Of a DNA stretch of 64,000 bases, positions 28,547 to 37,675 are shown piece after piece. The translations under genes and the position numbers were made by a program. The notes under the pieces are model-generated. The model did not search any database. It saw nothing but the letters and a program-made list of their open reading frames with translations, and had not been told where the DNA came from. The number at the start of each line of letters is the position of its first letter. Position 1 is the stretch's first letter. The stretch comes from Sediminibacterium sp. C3 (GTDB lineage Bacteria; Bacteroidota; Bacteroidia; Chitinophagales; Chitinophagaceae): the NCBI RefSeq assembly GCF_000508085.1, contig NZ_KI669560.1, positions 2,421,815-2,485,814 of the forward strand, given 5' to 3'.

Positions 28547-29835
28547 GAATAATATTTATACGCTTTCATTAAACTAACATGCCCCCTAAGAGTAAATAAA
28601 ATCAAAAGAATACCTATTATAGAAACCCCAATAAAAAGCATTGAAAAAAAAGTGACCCAGCTTAACCGAACCTGAATGAACTCTTTTAATAACAACACAA
28701 AAACGGTTCCCAAATACCCAAAAGCATCTGCTAGATACATCACAAAGCCAACATTCCCCTTAATTGCATAAGTAGATATCATTCTTTCAAAATAAAGACA
28801 GTTAAAAGGCAGATATGCCAGGTATAGTCCAGTTGTAGAACAAACCATCCATTGAAGGGGATTTAGTTGCTGACCATTATACAGCAAAGTAGCAGCAAGC
28901 GTGATAATAAGGCCTGCAATTACCAGCAAATGAGTGTAAAGAAATGCCTGCCTGTTAGATTTTATAGTAAAGAAAGAACCAATTACAATCAACACAAAAA
29001 CTGCAACAACAGAACTGGTCTGAAAAAAAATACCTGCATTTTCTTTATACCCTGTTTCTATCCATAATTCATTGGCAAAATCTTCACTAAAATCCCTCAC
29101 AATTGTAAATAAAGTATAACTAATTACAATAGGCAATAGCAAATAACCGAACTGCATGAAAAAAGCGCTTCGATCCTTTTGAGTCATTGGTTTTCTTTCA
29201 GACCTTTTTTTAATATCTTCCCTATCCGGCAAGGGCGTATGATGCAAAAACCAAAGTGAAATTAAAACTGGAATCACAAAAAAGGCGCCCGCTATAAATG
29301 GCATCCAGAAATCATGAATATTAAAATTCAGCAACAACCATTTGCCAATTGATTTAGCTAATCCGGAAGCAAATATGAAACTACTTACCAATACCGCACC
29401 CATAATCTCTGTTGTTCTTCTTCCCTCCAAAAAACTAAAAACCATTCCAAATACCATTCCCAGCGGCAGTCCGTTTAAGAACATACAGATAATATTATAC
29501 GGGGCCGGGATAATACCAAATAAGAAAAGAGAAAACCAGGCAAGGGCGATGCAACTAAAGATACCCTGAATCCTATATTTGACATCCATAGTAGAAATAA
29601 TGCGGATACCTATAAACTTACTAATCATGTATCCGACAACCTGTGCAATTACGAGACATACCTTATACGACAATCCTAAAAAAGTCCATTGCTCATAAAC
29701 ACCAGCTGTATAAGGCTTTCTGAAACCATACATACAAGTGTAAACGGTAAAAGAGGCAAATGAAACAACCAGCATCAAAAAAGCCGGTGATTGCTTCATT
29801 TTATTTTTGAGCCTGTGACCCAGTTGATTATCCAT
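28543..29835 (-). CDS. DUF5690-family MFS-like membrane transporter
   Basis: This 430-residue protein has about 12 hydrophobic segments and no signal peptide. It resembles the DUF5690 family (start region FTVYTCMYGFRKPYTAG), a major-facilitator-like group with no assigned substrate; FRKPY also occurs in organophosphate antiporters of the GlpT/UhpT kind. The gene overlaps the FAD oxidoreductase gene by 4 bp and lies 11 bp after the phosphonatase-like gene. I infer that it carries the organophosphonate, or a related anion, across the inner membrane after SusCD import. Confidence 0.8.
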   Translation of the reverse strand: MDNQLGHRLKNKMKQSPAFLMLVVSFASFTVYTCMYGFRKPYTAGVYEQWTFLGLSYKVCLVIAQVVGYMISKFIGIRIISTMDVKYRIQGIFSCIALAWFSLFLFGIIPAPYNIICMFLNGLPLGMVFGMVFSFLEGRRTTEIMGAVLVSSFIFASGLAKSIGKWLLLNFNIHDFWMPFIAGAFFVIPVLISLWFLHHTPLPDREDIKKRSERKPMTQKDRSAFFMQFGYLLLPIVISYTLFTIVRDFSEDFANELWIETGYKENAGIFFQTSSVVAVFVLIVIGSFFTIKSNRQAFLYTHLLVIAGLIITLAATLLYNGQQLNPLQWMVCSTTGLYLAYLPFNCLYFERMISTYAIKGNVGFVMYLADAFGYLGTVFVLLLKEFIQVRLSWVTFFSMLFIGVSIIGILLILFTLRGHVSLMKAYKYYS

Positions 29836-29846
29836 AGAAGCACAGA

Positions 29847-30524
29847 TTATACAATCGATAGTATTTGATCTAACCCATGGATTATAAAATCAGGAGCAGC
29901 CATTAACAATATCTCTTCATCTTGTGCACCAGTTGTAATACCAATCGTTAATCCACAGCCAGCATTCTTGCCTTCTTCTATATCTGTTATGGAATCCCCC
30001 ACTTTCACAACAAAAGCCGCTTCATTTATTTCCATATTTTGCATGGCAAGAAAAATCATGTCAGGATTAGGCCTGCTGTTAGCTACATCAGATGCTGTAA
30101 TAACCGCGTCAATTGTCTGTCCAACATGCCAATTCAGCTTTTCCAATAGTAAACTGGCTATATTAGCGTCATAGCCGGTATTTAAAACCACTTTTATATT
30201 TCTATTCTTCAATTCATCGAAAATCCTTTCTGCATAAGGCATTGGTTTTACGTCCATAGACTGGTACGCTTCAACCAGATTTAATTGAAAAGATTCATGA
30301 AGTCGCTTTGCGATATTATCAGGAGCAAAAACGCCTAAGTCTATCAGCAGATCTTTAAAAGCCTGTCTTTTTTCTTTTCCTGCACCCAATGCAAGAACCA
30401 TTTCAAGCGTACAGTCATACCCATCGTTAACCAGCATCTGGTGCATGAGTTTGTACACTAAATTATCTTCGTTTACAGTAGTACCTGCCATATCAAATAC
30501 CACCATAGAATATTTCTGAGACAT
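29847..30524 (-). CDS. Phosphonatase-like HAD hydrolase (PhnX-like)
   Basis: This 225-residue protein has the HAD nucleophile motif FDMAGTT (D11, A13). Ala in place of the usual second Asp is the hallmark of phosphonoacetaldehyde hydrolase. In the cap region LGAGK places K50 where PhnX has its Schiff-base lysine (G-x-x-K). Later motifs are VLNTGYD and VGDSITDIEEGKNAG. It would cleave the C-P bond of phosphonoacetaldehyde to acetaldehyde and phosphate in the cytosol. It may belong to the PhnX-like subfamily TIGR03351, whose exact substrate is less certain. It lies 5 bp after the PhnZ-type gene. Confidence 0.85.
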   Translation of the reverse strand: MSQKYSMVVFDMAGTTVNEDNLVYKLMHQMLVNDGYDCTLEMVLALGAGKEKRQAFKDLLIDLGVFAPDNIAKRLHESFQLNLVEAYQSMDVKPMPYAERIFDELKNRNIKVVLNTGYDANIASLLLEKLNWHVGQTIDAVITASDVANSRPNPDMIFLAMQNMEINEAAFVVKVGDSITDIEEGKNAGCGLTIGITTGAQDEEILLMAAPDFIIHGLDQILSIV

Positions 30525-30529
30525 ATGTT

Positions 30530-31108
30530 TTATGCGTTTTGATCTAGATGACGAATCATCATTTCCTTAAAAAAATCAAGATTAGCCGGTAGTGGCTTAT
30601 TGGCTATTTTTGCCTGCTCATCTATTTTCCGAATGGCAATAATGTCTTCAAAAAATGGATTTTGTTCAAAACGGATTGCTTCATGATAGGTCATCACGCC
30701 CCCTTGCAATTTGAGCGTTTGCAGGCTTGCTTCAGATAATTGGGACAAATATGAAGGATATTTGTAACAGAGGTATCGCTTGGCAGGCACATGATTCTCA
30801 ACAGCCTGAATAATTTTTTCGGAAAACCCTCTTTCTTTTAAAAATTGAGCCCCCAGATATTCATGATCAAGAAGGCCTAGCCCTTCCATATCATTTTCTG
30901 AAGTCAATGGCTCGCATACATGGCCAATATCATGCAATAATGCCGCTAATATCAATTCTTCGGAATATGCCTTTTCTTGTGCTATTTCAGCACTCTGGAC
31001 CATATGCTCCAGCTTTGTAACCGGCTCACCAATATATTCAGATCCGCCCTTCGATAAAAGTAATTGTACAATCTCTTCTGCAATTGCAGCAGCATTTCTT
31101 TTCTGCAT
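30530..31108 (-). CDS. phnZ: PhnZ-type HD-domain phosphonate oxygenase
   Basis: This 192-residue protein carries the residues known from PhnZ at matching spacing: Y25 and E28 of the substrate lid, H35, H59-D60, H63, H82, H106 and K110. PhnZ is a mixed-valence di-iron enzyme that cleaves 2-amino-1-hydroxyethylphosphonate to glycine and phosphate; TmpB does the same for the trimethylated compound. The usual partner PhnY, an Fe/2-oxoglutarate dioxygenase that adds the hydroxyl, is not seen in this window. The gene is first in a run of minus-strand genes and has an exact TAnnTTTG box 14 bp upstream. Confidence 0.88.
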   Translation of the reverse strand: MQKRNAAAIAEEIVQLLLSKGGSEYIGEPVTKLEHMVQSAEIAQEKAYSEELILAALLHDIGHVCEPLTSENDMEGLGLLDHEYLGAQFLKERGFSEKIIQAVENHVPAKRYLCYKYPSYLSQLSEASLQTLKLQGGVMTYHEAIRFEQNPFFEDIIAIRKIDEQAKIANKPLPANLDFFKEMMIRHLDQNA

Positions 31109-31121
31109 AGATATGTTTTAA

Positions 31122-31129
31122 CAAACCTA
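31122..31129 (-). promoter_or_regulatory. Candidate -7 box of the phnZ operon
   Basis: The minus strand reads taggtttg, the same octamer as at susC, 13 bp before the phnZ start. No good TTTG element is seen 17-20 bp further upstream, and there are no 11-bp repeats. The promoter call therefore rests on one element. Confidence 0.4.
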
Positions 31130-31192
31130 TGCAAGAGAAACGGAGAGATAATATTTCCAGGATTATCAAACTATGAAGGAATTGTTACCAAA

Positions 31193-32785
31193 TTATTTCT
31201 GAATAGCATTCAGTGCTTTTTCTACCAGTATATCTGCGCCATTGGCTACCACAAAATAGCCGTTGGTTCTCCAGAGCTGACGGGCAATCAAAGCTTTGAT
31301 GCGATTCTCAATGAAGGCTTTGCTTCTTGCATCAATGGCATTGAAATTCAGTCCCTCTTTGGCTGCGTATTGAACAAAAGCCTTCCATTGTGCAGGACTT
31401 ACCTGAAACTGCTGATTGAATTCCGTTGCAGATTTGAATCGGGTGTACTGTGCCCGATTGGTAACGAAATCGTAATACGCAAAATCGTTCAGTGTGCTGG
31501 TCATGAGTACCTGCAAAACAGAGCGGGTATATAAGGAAGAGTCAAACAAAACTGTTGAGTCAGGTGTAATCCCCCCGCCGCCAAAAACAGTTTTACCTGC
31601 CGGGGTTTTGTATTTTTTTACGGTGCGTGCTAAAGAATCTTTTTTCGCCACAGAATCGGCAGGATGAAAACGGCCCATTAATTCTTCATTGTATTTATCA
31701 TAGCCTTCAGCATAAGATTTCTGAATATTTCTACCCAATGGAGTAAAATACCTGGCCACTGTTAAACGGACAGCCGCTCCGTCACTTAGCTGAAACTGTT
31801 GCTGTACCAATCCTTTCCCAAAGGATCTTCTTCCCATAATCACCGCACGGTCCCAATCCTGAAGGGCACCTGCTAAAATCTCGCTGGCTGAAGCAGAAGT
31901 TTCATCAATCAATACAATCAACTTACCCGTCTCGAACAATCCAGGACGCTTGGCAGTAAAATTGGTTCGGGGAGAATTATCGCCTTCTGTATAAACAATC
32001 AATTTATTATCCGATAAAAACTCATCTGCCATGTCTACGGCTTCTTTCATTAACCCGCCCGTATTGCCACGTAAATCCAGAATCAGGTTTTCCATTTTCT
32101 GCGCCTGCAGTTTTTCCAGTTCGGTCATGAACTCTTCATAGGTTCTTTCCGCAAACTTATTCAGGCGGATAAAACCAACTTTAGGGGCAATCATATAAGC
32201 TGCATCCACAGAACTTACCGGGATATTTCCACGGGTTATAGTGGTTTCCAGCATTTTTCCGGCTCTCAGATATTTTACTTTTACGATTGAATTGGCTGGT
32301 CCTCTAAAGAGTTTACGAATAGCATTCCCATCCAGTTTTTTACCAGCAATCGCAATACTATCATTTACAAAAATCAACTGATCACCGGCCTGCAAACCCA
32401 CTTTTTCAGAAGGGCCACCCGGCATTACATTCATTACATTCACCGTATCATTAATTTGACGGAATTCAATACCAATCCCCTGAAAATTCCCCATGATGTC
32501 TTCGTTGGCAGCCTGCAATTCAGCAGAAGGAATAAATACAGAATGTGGATCGAGGTGTTTGAGCAATTCATTGGAAACGAGTCCGTTGATGCTGTCCTGA
32601 GAAACCTTGTCTACGTATCGGGTTTTAATTAATTCTGTCAGTTCCTGAAGAGAGGAACGGCTGCTGGGGCTAAAAAACTGCGGAGAAAGGGTTTTCTCCT
32701 TCAACTGGAATCCAATCATCATTCCCACAATCATTACTATAGCAAATAATAACGGTAACCAAACCTGCAATTTCTTAGGACCCAT
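31193..32785 (-). CDS. S41-family C-terminal processing peptidase (CtpA-like)
   Basis: This 530-residue protein has an N-terminal membrane anchor (LPLLFAIVMIVGMMIGF), a PDZ domain at about 80-165 (GIGIEFRQIN, GGPSEKVGLQAGDQLIFVN) and the S41 protease core. The nucleophile Ser lies in ETSASASE and the base Lys in FGKGLVQQ. It cleaves proteins near their C-termini in the periplasm and takes part in envelope quality control. The C-terminal 120 residues resemble the extension common in Bacteroidota CtpA proteins. It is divergent from the sugar kinase gene (71-bp gap) and ends 84 bp before phnZ. Confidence 0.92.
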   Translation of the reverse strand: MGPKKLQVWLPLLFAIVMIVGMMIGFQLKEKTLSPQFFSPSSRSSLQELTELIKTRYVDKVSQDSINGLVSNELLKHLDPHSVFIPSAELQAANEDIMGNFQGIGIEFRQINDTVNVMNVMPGGPSEKVGLQAGDQLIFVNDSIAIAGKKLDGNAIRKLFRGPANSIVKVKYLRAGKMLETTITRGNIPVSSVDAAYMIAPKVGFIRLNKFAERTYEEFMTELEKLQAQKMENLILDLRGNTGGLMKEAVDMADEFLSDNKLIVYTEGDNSPRTNFTAKRPGLFETGKLIVLIDETSASASEILAGALQDWDRAVIMGRRSFGKGLVQQQFQLSDGAAVRLTVARYFTPLGRNIQKSYAEGYDKYNEELMGRFHPADSVAKKDSLARTVKKYKTPAGKTVFGGGGITPDSTVLFDSSLYTRSVLQVLMTSTLNDFAYYDFVTNRAQYTRFKSATEFNQQFQVSPAQWKAFVQYAAKEGLNFNAIDARSKAFIENRIKALIARQLWRTNGYFVVANGADILVEKALNAIQK

Positions 32786-32856
32786 AAATGCGCATTAAAT
32801 TATATGTCATGTAAGCATGCAAATATCTATATTTATTGCCGAATTAAACCTTTCCT

Positions 32857-33699
32857 ATGCCTGCCATCTTAATTGCCGACAGCGGATCCACCAAATGTGA
32901 GTGGTGTTTACTGGAAAACGGCAAGAAAAAAACAGTTTTAACCCCCGCAATGAGCCCCTATTTTGTTTCAGGAGACGAAATGATTCAGATCCTGAACAAA
33001 CAACTCATGCCCAAAATAAAGAACACGAAAGTGGATGCACTGCATTTTTATGGAACCGGATTGGGCAATCCTGCCAATGTGGTGATCATGAAAAAAGTGT
33101 TCAAACAACTTTTCCCAAAAACAAAAACCGAAATCAATACCGATTTACTGGGGATTGCCAGGGCTTCCTGCGGCAAGAACAAAGGGATTGCCTGTATTTT
33201 GGGAACCGGTTCCAATGCCTGTTATTACAATGGTAAAAAAATCGTGAACATCAGCCCAGGACTGGGTTATGTATTGGGCGACGAAGGGTCTGGTGCCTAT
33301 CTGGGCAAAAAAGTGATTCAGTACTTTCTGTACAAAACCTTTGATGAAGACCTGATGAATCGCTTCCAGAAAAAATACGGCGAAACCCATGCAAGCATTT
33401 TAGAAAATGTATATAAAAAACCATTGGCCAACCGTTATCTGGCCAATTTCGCCCTTTTTCTTGCCGAAAACAGGGGACATTTCATGATTGAGAACATTAT
33501 TGAAGACGGACTAAACGACTTTTTCTTCGCACACTTATACAAATTCAAGGAAAGCTGGACACAGCCCATCCATTTTGTTGGAAGCGTTGGATTTGGATTT
33601 AGAGATGTTTTAAAGGAACTTTGTAACAGTTACGAATTAGAACTTGGAAAAGTATTAAAGACACCAATGCCTGGATTAGTGGCATATCATAATCAATAA
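32857..33699 (+). CDS. BadF/BadG-type N-acetylhexosamine kinase
   Basis: This 280-residue protein belongs to the BadF/BadG/BcrA/BcrD ATPase family of N-acetylglucosamine kinases. The phosphate-binding loops are ADSGSTKCEW at the N-terminus, ILGTGSNACYY near 115 and LGDEGSGAYLG near 147. The murQ gene follows after 3 bp. MurQ needs MurNAc 6-phosphate, so this kinase may act on N-acetylmuramic acid as well as, or instead of, GlcNAc, like MurK enzymes. It acts in the cytosol in peptidoglycan recycling. Confidence 0.87.
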   Translation: MPAILIADSGSTKCEWCLLENGKKKTVLTPAMSPYFVSGDEMIQILNKQLMPKIKNTKVDALHFYGTGLGNPANVVIMKKVFKQLFPKTKTEINTDLLGIARASCGKNKGIACILGTGSNACYYNGKKIVNISPGLGYVLGDEGSGAYLGKKVIQYFLYKTFDEDLMNRFQKKYGETHASILENVYKKPLANRYLANFALFLAENRGHFMIENIIEDGLNDFFFAHLYKFKESWTQPIHFVGSVGFGFRDVLKELCNSYELELGKVLKTPMPGLVAYHNQ

Positions 33700-33702
33700 A
33701 AG

Positions 33703-34524
33703 ATGGGGAATTTCATAAAAGTAACCGAGCAGTCTTCCAGATACAACCATCTGGAAAAAATGAGCATTCAGGAAATCTTAACCAATATTAATCAAGAAGA
33801 TAAAACGGTACCCGATGCCGTTGAAAAAGCCATACCTCAAATTGAAAAACTGGTGTCGGCTATTTCAGACAAAATGCTGCAGGGAGGACGTTTGTTTTAT
33901 ATGGGTGCAGGCACCAGTGGTCGTCTTGGAATTTTAGACGCAAGTGAATGCCCCCCCACTTATGGAGTGCCCCACGGCCTGGTTATTGGACTGATTGCCG
34001 GAGGAGAAAAAGCCATCACTCAAGCGGTGGAATTTGCAGAAGACAGTGCAGATGAGGGCTGGAGCGATTTACAAAAACATTTCATCAACGATAAAGACGT
34101 GGTAATAGGACTGGCCGCAAGCGGTACAACCCCTTATGTAATTGGCGCATTAAAAGAATGTCGCAAAAGAGGAATCATTACCGGCAGCATCAGCTGTAAT
34201 CCCAACTCACCAGTGTCCGAAGCTGCAGACTTCCCTGTAGAAGTGGTGGTAGGTCCTGAATTTGTTACGGGAAGTACCCGTATGAAAAGCGGTACCGCTC
34301 AGAAATTGGTGTTGAATATGATTTCTACAGCCGTAATGATTCAATTAGGTCGCGTGGAAGACAACAAAATGGTCAATATGCAGTTAAGCAATATCAAACT
34401 GGTTGACCGTGGCGTTAAAATGGTCATGGATAACCTTGGACTGAATGATTATGAAAAAGCAAAAGACCTCCTGCTGAAATATGGCAGTGTTAAAAAAGCG
34501 GTGGAGTCTTTTGAGAGTGAATAG
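33703..34524 (+). CDS. murQ: N-acetylmuramic acid 6-phosphate etherase
   Basis: This 273-residue protein removes the lactyl ether from MurNAc 6-phosphate to give GlcNAc 6-phosphate in peptidoglycan recycling. The family motifs are SRYNHLEKMS at the start, the SIS-domain phosphate loop GAGTSGRLGILDASECPPT, AASGTTPYVIGAL and GSTRMKSGTAQKL. The length is slightly short but complete. The start 3 bp after the kinase stop indicates translational coupling. Confidence 0.95.
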   Translation: MGNFIKVTEQSSRYNHLEKMSIQEILTNINQEDKTVPDAVEKAIPQIEKLVSAISDKMLQGGRLFYMGAGTSGRLGILDASECPPTYGVPHGLVIGLIAGGEKAITQAVEFAEDSADEGWSDLQKHFINDKDVVIGLAASGTTPYVIGALKECRKRGIITGSISCNPNSPVSEAADFPVEVVVGPEFVTGSTRMKSGTAQKLVLNMISTAVMIQLGRVEDNKMVNMQLSNIKLVDRGVKMVMDNLGLNDYEKAKDLLLKYGSVKKAVESFESE

Positions 34525-34527
34525 CAT

Positions 34528-35094
34528 ATGCATGATATAGAACCTTTTTTTAACTGGCGTCATATTTATATTGCCGAAGAAGACAAACGCTCTCCTTTCT
34601 TTGGTCGTACTTATTCTGAGTTTGAATTTTCACAAACGGTCTACAACTATTTTATCCATCCGCAATGGGATGAGTTTGGCAGCAGAACCCTCTACTTGAA
34701 AATCATTTATGTGGATTATGAATTGCATTTTGCCATCATTGAAATGATTGGGGAATGGAATGATGCCATTGAAAATGATATCATGGAACTCAAGAGGGAA
34801 ATAATTGATTTACTAGAAAAAGAAGGTATTCATAAATATATTCTGATAACAGAAAATGTGCTTAACTTTCATAGTAGTGATAAGGAATATTATCAGGAAT
34901 GGTTTGAAGAGGTAACAGATGAAAATGGATGGATTGTAGCATTGAATATGCCGCAGGCCACTCAGCAGGATTTTAAAGCAAAGAAGTTGCATTATTATAT
35001 TGAATTGATGGAAATACCCGATTGGAGAATTTATAAGCCTTATCATCTTTTCAAAAAAATTGACGACGAACTTTCAAAACGCATTACACTATGA
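34528..35094 (+). CDS. Conserved hypothetical protein
   Basis: This 188-residue protein is soluble and acidic, with many aromatic residues and no signal peptide or membrane segment. The N-terminus reads NWRHIYIAEEDKRSPFFGR. The centre alternates strand-like stretches (TLYLKIIYVDYELHFAIIEM) with a helix rich in Glu and Lys. I know no function for it. It lies 3 bp after murQ and overlaps the next gene by 4 bp, so it is part of the same operon. Confidence 0.75.
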   Translation: MHDIEPFFNWRHIYIAEEDKRSPFFGRTYSEFEFSQTVYNYFIHPQWDEFGSRTLYLKIIYVDYELHFAIIEMIGEWNDAIENDIMELKREIIDLLEKEGIHKYILITENVLNFHSSDKEYYQEWFEEVTDENGWIVALNMPQATQQDFKAKKLHYYIELMEIPDWRIYKPYHLFKKIDDELSKRITL

Positions 35095-35945
35095 AACAGG
35101 AAATCATTGATCTCTACGACGAGTACACGCACAAACCCTTGAGCAGACCCGAGTTCTTAAACAGACTGGCTCTGTTAACCGGTGGTATGGCAGCTGCTTT
35201 AAGTATTTTACCAATGATAGAAGTGAATGCAGCCAATGCAAATATTACGGCTACTGACGACCTGGAAACCGAAACCATTACTTATCAGGGTATCAATGGC
35301 ACTATGAGTGCTTATGTAGCCAAGCCCAAAAATGCAAAAAAACTCGCGGCAGTCATTGTGATTCACGAAAACCGCGGCTTAAATGCACATATAGAAGACG
35401 TTGCCAGAAGAGCGGCCAAAGCAGGCTATTTGGCCATTGCGCCGAATATACTTTCTCCCTTAGGCGAACTTCCCAAAAATGACGATGAACTAAGGGCCAA
35501 ATTTTCTACCCTGAAACCGGAAGAGAGCCTGGAAAATTTTATTCGCGCCGTTAGTTATGCGAAAGGCAGAAAAGATTGTAATGGAATGATCGGCTGTGTT
35601 GGTTTCTGCTGGGGAGGTGCCATGGCCAATAACCTGGCGGTAAATATTCCGGATTTAAAAGCAGCAGTGGCTTACTACGGCAGACAACCAGAAACCGCTA
35701 AAGTAGCGCAGATTAAAGCAGCAGTCATGTTGCACTATGGGGGATTAGACACGCGGGTTAACGAAGGGATTCCGGCCTATGAAGCAGCTTTAAAAACGAG
35801 CAATATCAACTACGAATTGTTTGTGTACGATAATGTTAATCATGCATTTCACAACGATACAGCCCCGGCTCGATATAATGAAGCTGCAGCAAAACTATCC
35901 TGGGAAAGAACCCTGGGCTTTTTTGCAAAATACCTGAAAGCTTAA
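35091..35945 (+). CDS. Dienelactone hydrolase-family protein, exported
   Basis: This 284-residue alpha/beta hydrolase has the DLH triad: C173 in VGFCWGG, D220 in GGLDTRV and H251 in VNHAFHND. About 20 residues precede a hydrophobic stretch (LALLTGGMAAALSILPM), which suggests export or membrane anchoring and is common in this subfamily. The natural substrate is unknown; many such proteins are general esterases rather than enzymes of aromatic degradation. It overlaps the upstream gene and, tail to tail, the ABC ATPase gene by 4 bp each. Confidence 0.87.
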   Translation: MKQEIIDLYDEYTHKPLSRPEFLNRLALLTGGMAAALSILPMIEVNAANANITATDDLETETITYQGINGTMSAYVAKPKNAKKLAAVIVIHENRGLNAHIEDVARRAAKAGYLAIAPNILSPLGELPKNDDELRAKFSTLKPEESLENFIRAVSYAKGRKDCNGMIGCVGFCWGGAMANNLAVNIPDLKAAVAYYGRQPETAKVAQIKAAVMLHYGGLDTRVNEGIPAYEAALKTSNINYELFVYDNVNHAFHNDTAPARYNEAAAKLSWERTLGFFAKYLKA

Positions 35946-36928
35946 GCGGTACTGTTGCTGGCCACAAAAACAAATACAATATCTCCGGGATTGAATAAAA
36001 AAGTAGGTGTATTTACTTTTAAGGTAAACCCATCCACCAATACTTCAATGGCATAATAGGCACCGAAGAACATTACTTTCTGTACTACTCCTTCTACCCA
36101 ATGAGGATTTGAAGGCTTTGATACACTGATGGCCAATTGCTCGGGTCTGATCAATGCTCGTTTCCCTCTGACACCCTCCCCTAACATTTGTACAAATACT
36201 TCGTGGGTCTTGGTATTGATCAGGTTGTATTCGCCCATTAAAGCAGCTACATATTCATTCACCGGATGATGATACAATTGCCTGGGGGCTCCCTGTTGCA
36301 CCAACTGCCCATCCTGCATAATTAATATGCGATCGGCCCAGGACAACAAATCGGTGGCATCGTGAGAGACCAGCACGCAGGTAACTTTGAGCTTGTCACT
36401 TATATCTTCAATTACGGATCGAATCAAAGCCTTGTGCACCCTGTCCAGATTCGAAAATGGTTCATCCAGCAACAACAATTTGGGATAGGAAGTCAGTTGC
36501 TTGGCCAATGCAATCCTTTGTTTTTCACCTCCCGACAATTCATCGGAACGACGCATCATCAAATGGGCTATTCTGCAAACTTCAAATATCTGTTGTGCGG
36601 AACGATAATCCAGCTGATTGGTCATCGAGAGCAACTCGTGTACTTTGTAATTATTGCGAAGCTCATAATGTTGTGATAAATAAGCAATCTTAGGATGTCC
36701 TGGCAGCAATTGTTCATCGGGTCCCAGTACCCGCATTCCTTCAAAATATACATTCCCGCCTGTTGGCTGCAACAGCCCTGCAATCAGTTTTAGTAGTGTA
36801 GATTTTCCTGACCCGGTTTCTCCGGCAATGGCCACCCGCTCCCCTTCCTGCATGGTAAAATGCAGGGGGTATAATACCGTGTTTTCTCCTTCCTGTTTAA
36901 ATAGCTCCTGTAAGTCTAGAAAAACCAT
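35942..36928 (-). CDS. ABC transporter ATP-binding protein
   Basis: This 328-residue protein has Walker A GETGSGKST (36-44), the signature LSGGEKQRIALAKQL, Walker B LLLLDEPFSNLD and the switch His in VLVSHDATD. The C-terminal 90 residues look like a TOBE domain of the kind found in importers of sulfate, molybdate, iron or polyamines. No permease or binding protein lies next to it, so its partner must be encoded elsewhere and the substrate is open. Confidence 0.88.
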   Translation of the reverse strand: MVFLDLQELFKQEGENTVLYPLHFTMQEGERVAIAGETGSGKSTLLKLIAGLLQPTGGNVYFEGMRVLGPDEQLLPGHPKIAYLSQHYELRNNYKVHELLSMTNQLDYRSAQQIFEVCRIAHLMMRRSDELSGGEKQRIALAKQLTSYPKLLLLDEPFSNLDRVHKALIRSVIEDISDKLKVTCVLVSHDATDLLSWADRILIMQDGQLVQQGAPRQLYHHPVNEYVAALMGEYNLINTKTHEVFVQMLGEGVRGKRALIRPEQLAISVSKPSNPHWVEGVVQKVMFFGAYYAIEVLVDGFTLKVNTPTFLFNPGDIVFVFVASNSTA

Positions 36929-36976
36929 AACACAAATTACTAAATTGTACCTTCATGGTCTAATACAAATTCGTAA

Positions 36977-37675
36977 ATGTTCAGACACCCTATTGGCAAG
37001 GAAAGCTTATTTACCAACCTTGCGGTAGCGTCTATTCTTTCCACTGTTGCGGGCATGGTAAACGTGGTAGGATTTCTGTCTATTCAAAAACTAACTACCA
37101 ATGTTACCGGTCATTTCGCCTTCTTTATAGAAGCTTTTGACCGATTTGAATTCTGGGAGGGCATTATTTATCTCTATTATATTTTATTCTTTTTGCTGGG
37201 CGCATTCTGCTCTAATCTTTTGATTGAATGGTTAATTAGAACTGCCAGAAAATATGCTTTTTCTGTTCCCGTACTTGTTGAAATTCTCCTGCTTTCTGTT
37301 ACGGGTTTATGGATGCCGGAACTGATGCAGCAAAACCCCGATGCCATTGCGTTTTTACTGCTTTTTTCAATGGGATTACAAAATGCTATGGTAACCAAAA
37401 TATCCGCTGCCAACATACGTACAACCCATTTAACAGGGCTATTTACCGACCTTGGAATTGAGCTTTCCCAATGGCTTTTTTATCATAGTATTGAACAAAA
37501 AAAGAAGCTGAGCAATTCCATTAAATTACGCTTTACCATCATCCTTTTTTTCTTTGCAGGAGGTGTAATAGCAGGGCTTGTTTACAACCGTTTACAGGGA
37601 TTGACATTATTACTGGCTGCCATTATTTTATTAATTGGCTTAGTTTGGAATAGAATTAAAAAAATGCTTTCATGA
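36977..37675 (+). CDS. DUF1275 (YoaK-type) membrane protein
   Basis: This 232-residue protein has about six hydrophobic segments. It shows the DUF1275 pattern: an N-terminal GMVNVVGFLSIQKLTTNVTGHFA, with LLFSMGLQNAMV and IRTTHLTGLFTDLG in the middle. The family has no firmly assigned role and is thought to be a small-molecule transporter. It overlaps the aminotransferase gene by 4 bp, so the two are translated together. Confidence 0.88.
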   Translation: MFRHPIGKESLFTNLAVASILSTVAGMVNVVGFLSIQKLTTNVTGHFAFFIEAFDRFEFWEGIIYLYYILFFLLGAFCSNLLIEWLIRTARKYAFSVPVLVEILLLSVTGLWMPELMQQNPDAIAFLLLFSMGLQNAMVTKISAANIRTTHLTGLFTDLGIELSQWLFYHSIEQKKKLSNSIKLRFTIILFFFAGGVIAGLVYNRLQGLTLLLAAIILLIGLVWNRIKKMLS

